A stretch of 64,000 nucleotides of DNA. Source: Microbacterium testaceum StLB037. GTDB lineage: Bacteria > Actinomycetota > Actinomycetes > Actinomycetales > Microbacteriaceae. Of the stretch, positions 59,854 through 64,000 are shown in pieces. The first letter of the stretch is position 1; every line of letters begins with the position of its first letter. Under the pieces are notes generated by a model, which searched no databases, had not been told where the DNA came from, and saw only the letters and a list, made by a program, of their open reading frames with translations. Location of the stretch: contig NC_015125.1 in NCBI RefSeq assembly GCF_000202635.1, positions 3,162,001 to 3,226,000 on the forward strand, in the 5' to 3' direction. Made by a program: the position numbers and the translations under genes.

Positions 59854-59939
59854 TCGTTGCTCCGTATTCAGGTGCGAGGAAGGGTGGGCGATTCACGCGG
59901 GCCGCCTCCGTCACTGTATCGGCTCGGCCGTGGCGTGTT

Positions 59940-60458
59940 TCAGGGAGTGTCGGTGTCGAGGCCGAGGCGGTCGACGACGTCCTGCACCTGCTGGGCGGGG
60001 GTCAGGTCGAGGTCGACGCGGATCGCCCGCTCGTCGGCATCCGGGATCTCGAGGGTCTCGAACTGCGAGGTGAGCAGCGACGGGGGCATGTAGTGCCCCT
60101 GGCGGCGCAGGAGGCGTTCGAGCACGAGAGCAGGGTCGCCCATGAGCAGGACGAAGGTCACGTTGTCGCGGCGCAGCACGTCGCGGTAGCTGCGCTTGAG
60201 GGCGGAGCACGTGATGATCCCGGGACGTCCGGCGGCGGCCTGGCCGTCGATCCACGCCGCGACCCGGTCGAGCCACGGCCAGCGGTCGTCGTCGTTCAGT
60301 GCGTGGCCGGCGGCCATCTTGGCGACGTTGGCCTCGGGGTGCAGGTCGTCGCCCTCTTGGAAGTCCCAGCCGAGGCGCCCGGCGAGCATCCCCGCGACGG
60401 TGGATTTGCCGGTCCCGGCGGGACCCATGAACACGAGGACGGGGGGTGTGGCGACCAT
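59940..60458 (-). CDS. gntK: Gluconokinase
   Basis: A 172-residue kinase that makes 6-phosphogluconate from gluconate and ATP. P-loop GPAGTGKST (12-20), then the substrate-binding stretch FQEGDDLHPEANVAKMAAGH with its conserved DDLHP, ACSALKR-like ITCSALKRSYRD and the lid LLRRQGHYMPPSLLTSQ. Length matches the GntK family. The start is ATG at 60458 behind AGAGAG. It lies between gntR (26 bases upstream) and gnd (86 bases downstream), which would consume its product directly. Confidence 0.95.
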   Translation of the reverse strand: MVATPPVLVFMGPAGTGKSTVAGMLAGRLGWDFQEGDDLHPEANVAKMAAGHALNDDDRWPWLDRVAAWIDGQAAAGRPGIITCSALKRSYRDVLRRDNVTFVLLMGDPALVLERLLRRQGHYMPPSLLTSQFETLEIPDADERAIRVDLDLTPAQQVQDVVDRLGLDTDTP

Positions 60459-60484
60459 GAGCTCTCTCTTCGTCGATCGGTCGG

Positions 60485-61180
60485 TCAGATGGTGCGGCGG
60501 ACTTCGGTGAGCACGGCCGCGACGTAGCGGCGCGTGTGCTCCTCGGCGGCGTCGGCGTCGGCGCGGCCGATCGCCGCGGCGGTCTCGACGTGGTTGTCGA
60601 GGGCGTCGGGATTCGGGATGCCGGGGGTCAGCCCGTGCAGCGCGCGGCCCTCGATCGCGGCGGCGATCGGCGCGCGGGCAGCCGCCAGCATGAGGTTGCC
60701 GCTGGAGACGAGGATCAGGTCGTGGAAGGCGATGTCGGCGGCGAGGTACTCGGGGGAGTTGCCGAGGCCGGCGGCGCCGAGGCGCGCGAGTTCGTCGGCC
60801 AGGCGGAGGAGCTCGCCGCGCTGGAGATCGGTCGCGCGGCGAGCGCTCAGGCGGGCGGCCACGGGCTCGATCGCCGCCCGTAGCTCGGTCGTGTTGGCGA
60901 TGAGCTGGTCGCGGCGGCGTCCGGCGAGCTGCCAGCCGATCAGCCGGGTGTCCAGGGCGCTCCAGTCGTCGGCGGGGCGCACCGTGATCCCGACGCGGCG
61001 GCGCTGCGCGAGCATGCCCATCGCCTCGAGCACCCGCACGGCCTCGCGGACGACGGTACGGGAGACGGCGTACTCGGTCTCGAGGGCGGCGAGGGTCAGC
61101 ACACGACCGGCGGGAAGGTCTCCATCGACGATGCGCATCCCGATGGCATCCACCAACGAGCCGTGCGACGCTCGCGCCAT
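60485..61180 (-). CDS. gntR: GntR-family regulator (FadR subfamily) of gluconate metabolism
   Basis: A 231-residue repressor with an N-terminal winged helix (about 8-75: LTLAALETEYAVSRTVVREAV, VLEAMGMLAQRRRVGITV) and a C-terminal all-helical FCD domain whose metal or ligand site would include the conserved D, H and H residues (AADIAFHDLIL, LDNHVETAAAI). It starts at ATG 61180 behind AAGGAGGGG. It diverges from gntP over a region with overlapping -35 boxes and an imperfect palindrome (61207-61232), so it probably controls both directions and responds to gluconate or 6-phosphogluconate. Confidence 0.92.
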   Translation of the reverse strand: MARASHGSLVDAIGMRIVDGDLPAGRVLTLAALETEYAVSRTVVREAVRVLEAMGMLAQRRRVGITVRPADDWSALDTRLIGWQLAGRRRDQLIANTTELRAAIEPVAARLSARRATDLQRGELLRLADELARLGAAGLGNSPEYLAADIAFHDLILVSSGNLMLAAARAPIAAAIEGRALHGLTPGIPNPDALDNHVETAAAIGRADADAAEEHTRRYVAAVLTEVRRTI

Positions 61181-61206
61181 GTGCCCCTCCTTGGGTCCTT
61201 AGGTAC

Positions 61207-61245
61207 GACCATATCTTGTCAAAAATATGATCATTGTGTGAGGAT
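61207..61245. promoter_or_regulatory. gntR-gntP divergent promoter and candidate GntR operator
   Basis: An AT-rich island in very GC-rich DNA. Rightward: TTGTCA (61216-61221), 18 bases, then GAGGAT (61240-61245). Leftward: TTGACA on the minus strand (61222-61217) is a perfect -35 box, but its -10 is unclear. GACCATAT (61207-61214) pairs with ATATGATC (61225-61232) in 7 of 8 positions, an imperfect palindrome across both -35 boxes that is the best candidate operator. Confidence 0.5.
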
Positions 61246-61313
61246 TCTGCGAACACTCTTCACGCGCGGCGTCGATCGGACTCCGCGCATCCCCCCGTAT
61301 CAATGGAGATCCC

Positions 61314-62702
61314 TTGGAAGACTGGACGCAAACACTCGGCACCACGCCGTTGCTCCTCATCGCGGCGGGCGCGATCGCGCTCATCCTCGTGCTCATCATC
61401 TGGATGAAGGTGCACGCGTTCCTCGCGCTCATCATCGTCTCGCTCGTCACGGCGTTCGCCGCCGGCATCCCGGTCTCGGCCGTGGTGAAGACGTTGACGG
61501 ACGGGTTCGGCGGAACGCTCGGCACCGTCGCGCTCCTCGTCGCTCTCGGCGCGATGCTCGGCAGGCTCATCGAGCACTCCGGGGGCGCGCAGGCCCTCGC
61601 CGACACCTTCGTCCGCTTCTTCGGCGAGAAGAGGGCGCCGTTCGCCCTCGGTATCGCGTCGCTCGTCCTCGGGTTCCCGATGTTCTTCGACGCCGGCCTC
61701 GTCATGATGCTGCCGATCATCTTCGCGATCGCCCGCCGCGTCTCGGGCAACAACGTGCTCCTGTTCGGCCTCCCCGCCGCCGCCGCGTTCTCGGTCATGC
61801 ACGTGTTCCTGCCGCCGCACCCGGGTCCCGTCAGCGCGAGCGAGCTCTACGGTGCGAACCTCGGCATCGTCCTCATCGTGGGTCTGCTCATCGCCTTCCC
61901 GATCTGGTACCTCTCCGGCTACCTCTGGGGCAAGTTCATGGCGAAGCGGATCGTGCTTCCCGTGCCGGCGCTCTTCGGCGACGTCGACGCCGATCAGCCG
62001 GCGAACCCGCCGAAGCCCGGCACCGTCATCGCCGTGCTGCTGCTGCCGATGCTCCTCATCTTCCTCAACACCGGTCTCACCACCCTCGGTTCCGCCGGAG
62101 TGGTCGACACCGACAACACGTTCCTGCAGGTGCTCATCCTGCTCGGCAACTCGCCCGTCGCGCTGCTCATCACCGTGCTGGTCGCGACCGTGGTCTTCGG
62201 CTTCCGCCGCGGCGAGAACGGCACGGCGCTCGAGAAGGTCGTCGATTCGGCGCTCGGGCCCGTGGCATCCGTCATCCTCATCACCGGAGCCGGTGGAATG
62301 TTCGGTGGCGTCCTGCGCGCCTCCGGCATCGGCGATGCTCTCGCCGACAGCCTGAGCGACCTGGGGCTCCCGGTCATCGTGGCGGCGTACATCATCGCCG
62401 TCATCCTGCGCCTCGCGCAGGGCTCGGCGACGGTCGCCCTCGTCACCGCCGCGGGCCTCGCCGCCCCGGCCGTCATGGCGGGAGGGTTCTCCCCGCTGCA
62501 GGTGGCCGCGATCACGCTGGCCACCGCCGCCGGCTCGGTCTTCGCCGGTCACGTGAACGACTCGGGCTTCTGGCTCGTCGGCCGCCTGATGGGCATGGAC
62601 GTCAAGACCACCCTGAAGACGTGGACCGTGCAGCAGACCATCGAGTCGGTGCTCGGCTTCGTCGCCGCCCTCGCCGTCTTCGGGATCGGAGCGCTCCTGT
62701 GA
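61314..62702 (+). CDS. gntP: Gluconate:H+ symporter (GntP family)
   Basis: A 462-residue permease with twelve or more membrane segments. GntP-family signatures: FGGTLGTVALLVALGAMLGRLIEHSGGAQALADTF-type region near 60-95, FFDAGLVMMLPIIFAIAR, HVFLPPHPGPVSAS and the C-terminal QGSATVALVTAAGLAAP with HVNDSGFWLVG. It imports gluconate, and possibly idonate given its neighbours. The start is a TTG codon at 61314 with GGAG six bases upstream; the nearest ATG lies inside that site and out of frame. The stop overlaps the idnO start (GTGA). Confidence 0.93.
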   Translation: MEDWTQTLGTTPLLLIAAGAIALILVLIIWMKVHAFLALIIVSLVTAFAAGIPVSAVVKTLTDGFGGTLGTVALLVALGAMLGRLIEHSGGAQALADTFVRFFGEKRAPFALGIASLVLGFPMFFDAGLVMMLPIIFAIARRVSGNNVLLFGLPAAAAFSVMHVFLPPHPGPVSASELYGANLGIVLIVGLLIAFPIWYLSGYLWGKFMAKRIVLPVPALFGDVDADQPANPPKPGTVIAVLLLPMLLIFLNTGLTTLGSAGVVDTDNTFLQVLILLGNSPVALLITVLVATVVFGFRRGENGTALEKVVDSALGPVASVILITGAGGMFGGVLRASGIGDALADSLSDLGLPVIVAAYIIAVILRLAQGSATVALVTAAGLAAPAVMAGGFSPLQVAAITLATAAGSVFAGHVNDSGFWLVGRLMGMDVKTTLKTWTVQQTIESVLGFVAALAVFGIGALL

Positions 62703-63478
62703 CCCCCTCGAACGCCGACCTGTTCGCCGTCTCGGACCGCCTGGCTCTCGTCACCGGTTCCTCCCGTGGCCTCGGCCGCGCGCTGGCCCTCACCCTCGCC
62801 CGCGGCGGAGCCCGGCTCATCGTGCACGGAAGGGACGCGGATGCCGTGGAGCGCACGCGTGCCGAAGCCGAGGAGCTGTCGGGCCGGCCCGCGCACGCAG
62901 TGACCTTCGACGTCACCGATGCCGGGGCGGTGGAGAGCGCTGTCGCGCGGGTGCTCGAGGACATCGGCGTGCCCGACATCCTCGTCAACAACGCGGGCGT
63001 GCAGCGCCGCGCGCCCATCCACGAGTTCCCCGTCGCCGACTGGGACGACATCGTCGCGGCGAACCTCTCGGGCGTGTTCTACGTCTCGCGGTTCGTGACG
63101 CCCGCGATGGTCGCCCGCGGCTCGGGGAAGGTGGTCAACGTCGCCTCGGTGCAGTCGCGTCTCGCGCGCCAGACGATCGCACCGTACTCGGCGACGAAGG
63201 GCGGCGTCGCCCAGCTCACCGCCGGGATGGCCGCCGACCTCGCCCGTCACGGCATCCAGGTCAACGCGTTGAGCCCCGGCTATTTCGCGACCGAGATGAA
63301 CCGCGACCTCGTCGACGACCCCGAGTTCACGCGCTGGCTGACCCAGCGCACGCCCGCGGCCCGCTGGGGCGACTTCGACGAGCTGCGCGGGGCGCTGCTG
63401 TTCCTCGCGTCCGACGCGTCGAGCTTCGTCTCGGGGCAGAACATCTTCGTCGACGGCGGGATGACGGCGGTCGTCTGA
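62699..63478 (+). CDS. idnO: SDR oxidoreductase, probable gluconate 5-dehydrogenase
   Basis: A 259-residue short-chain dehydrogenase. Cofactor motif VTGSSRGLGRALA (about 19-31) with a downstream HGRDAD favouring NADP(H), NNAGVQRRAPIHEFP, the catalytic Ser in NVASVQSRLARQ, and YSATKGG (Tyr, Lys). The NNAGVQRR stretch is typical of IdnO/Ga5DH, which interconverts 5-ketogluconate and gluconate. It lies between gntP and an idnD-like gene, giving a path from idonate through 5-ketogluconate to gluconate, then GntK and Gnd. The GTG at 62699 overlaps the gntP stop. Confidence 0.92.
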   Translation: MTPSNADLFAVSDRLALVTGSSRGLGRALALTLARGGARLIVHGRDADAVERTRAEAEELSGRPAHAVTFDVTDAGAVESAVARVLEDIGVPDILVNNAGVQRRAPIHEFPVADWDDIVAANLSGVFYVSRFVTPAMVARGSGKVVNVASVQSRLARQTIAPYSATKGGVAQLTAGMAADLARHGIQVNALSPGYFATEMNRDLVDDPEFTRWLTQRTPAARWGDFDELRGALLFLASDASSFVSGQNIFVDGGMTAVV

Positions 63479-63496
63479 CCGCGGAAAGGTCTGGCA

Positions 63497-64000
63497 ATGA
63501 AATCGCTGCTGATCGAGAAGGCGCTGGCCGCCGCCGTGCACGATGTCGAGGTCCCCGAACCGCGCGAGGGGCAGGTCCGCCTGCGCGTGGAGTACGTGGG
63601 CATCTGCGGCTCGGATCTGCACTACTACTTCGAGGGCGCCAACGGCGCGTTCGTCGTGCGGGAGCCGCTCGTCCCCGGGCACGAGCTCTCGGGGCGGGTC
63701 GACCTCGACCCCTCCGGCGCTCTCGCTCCCGGAACGCCGGTCACCGTGCACCCCGCGCGCTTCGGCACGCCGCGCGAGGGCATCGAGGATGACCCGCACC
63801 TGTGGCCCGGGGGGTCCTACCTCGGCAGTGCGTCGACCTGGCCGCACACCCAGGGTGCGGCATCCGAATACCTGGTCGTCGAGGCCGACATGGTGCGGGT
63901 CCTTCCGGACGACCTGCCGGTGCGCCGGGCCGTCCTCGCCGAGCCGCTCGCCGTCGCCCTCCACGCGCTCGGCAAGGCCGGTCCGGTCGAGGGGCTCGAG
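63497..64000 (+). CDS. idnD: Zinc-type alcohol dehydrogenase, probable L-idonate 5-dehydrogenase (3' end outside window)
   Basis: The first 168 codons of a medium-chain dehydrogenase are visible, starting at ATG 63497 behind GGAAAGG. The catalytic zinc residues are present: Cys in VGICGSDLHYYFEG (like IdnD) and the His-Glu pair in LVPGHELSG, and the LAEPLAVALHA segment is typical. The lobe that normally holds four cysteines for structural zinc is replaced by a cysteine-free stretch (HPARFGTPREG...DDPHLWPGGSYLG). L-idonate to 5-ketogluconate is the likely reaction, judged by the neighbouring idnO and gntP. The nucleotide-binding domain lies beyond the window edge. Confidence 0.85.
   Translation, partial: MKSLLIEKALAAAVHDVEVPEPREGQVRLRVEYVGICGSDLHYYFEGANGAFVVREPLVPGHELSGRVDLDPSGALAPGTPVTVHPARFGTPREGIEDDPHLWPGGSYLGSASTWPHTQGAASEYLVVEADMVRVLPDDLPVRRAVLAEPLAVALHALGKAGPVEGLE

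Overview
The window looks like a chromosomal segment of a high-GC Gram-positive actinobacterium of the family Microbacteriaceae, most likely Microbacterium or a close relative. The evidence is the very high GC content, the frequent GGATGCC/GGCATCC words in coding DNA, many GTG starts and 4-base ATGA/GTGA gene overlaps, lipoproteins with actinobacterial leaders, a cell-wall protein with an LAxTG sorting signal, and a Pmt-type mannosyltransferase. I see no rRNA, transposase, phage or CRISPR; one tRNA is present. Coding density is very high.

Layout. 1-7.4 kb: end of a MarR regulator, the RNA helicase gene hrpA (with an unusual insert), a GH3 beta-N-acetylhexosaminidase lipoprotein and an LCP cell-wall ligase. 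7.4-16.2 kb: a seven-gene leftward operon (nitrilase-family amidohydrolase, dihydropyrimidinase, LLM flavin oxidoreductase, ABC importer with an NMT1/THI5-like binding protein) with a divergent MocR/GabR-type regulator, probably for cyclic-amide/pyrimidine catabolism. 16.2-22.3 kb: aldo/keto reductase, YyaL-like thioredoxin-fold protein, AAA ATPase, pmt and rsmI. 22.4-31.8 kb: a complete galactan locus equivalent to Bacillus ganRSPQAB (cell-wall-anchored GH53 galactanase, importer without its own ATPase, GH42 beta-galactosidase, LacI regulator with twin operators). 31.8-41.8 kb: metG, tatD, sugar porter, rsmA, metallophosphoesterase, a Stealth-family phosphotransferase, a second aldo/keto reductase and ispE. 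42-45.5 kb: a four-gene betaine/choline-type osmoprotectant ABC importer. 45.6-51.1 kb: ABC-F protein, MarR/membrane-protein pair, tRNA-Gln, glmU, prs. 51.1-55.5 kb: a repeat-rich gap, then a three-gene flavin electron-transfer cassette (FMN-binding lipoprotein, ApbE, RnfD-like/ferredoxin-reductase fusion) and a YdcF protein. 55.5-58.2 kb: vanZ and a two-component system. 58.3-64 kb: a gluconate/idonate locus (gnd, gntK, gntR / gntP, idnO, idnD).

Three patterns run across the whole window. First, about a dozen genes have a TANNNT-like hexamer ending 6-8 bases before the start codon and no Shine-Dalgarno sequence, the layout of leaderless mRNA. Second, a 22-bp word (core CCTGAGCCTGTCGAAGG) recurs in both orientations, in three genes as in-frame PSTGSGT/PEPVEGS peptide inserts and in one gap as paired arms. 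Third, strong perfect hairpins punctuate operons, including one between the galactooligosaccharide-binding protein gene and its permease genes.

Best candidates for something new are the flavin cassette (apparently cytosolic ApbE, atypical AGSS acceptor motif, RnfD-reductase fusion), the pyrimidine-like operon in which an LLM enzyme stands where a dihydropyrimidine dehydrogenase would be expected, and the palindromic repeats that have entered coding sequences in frame.
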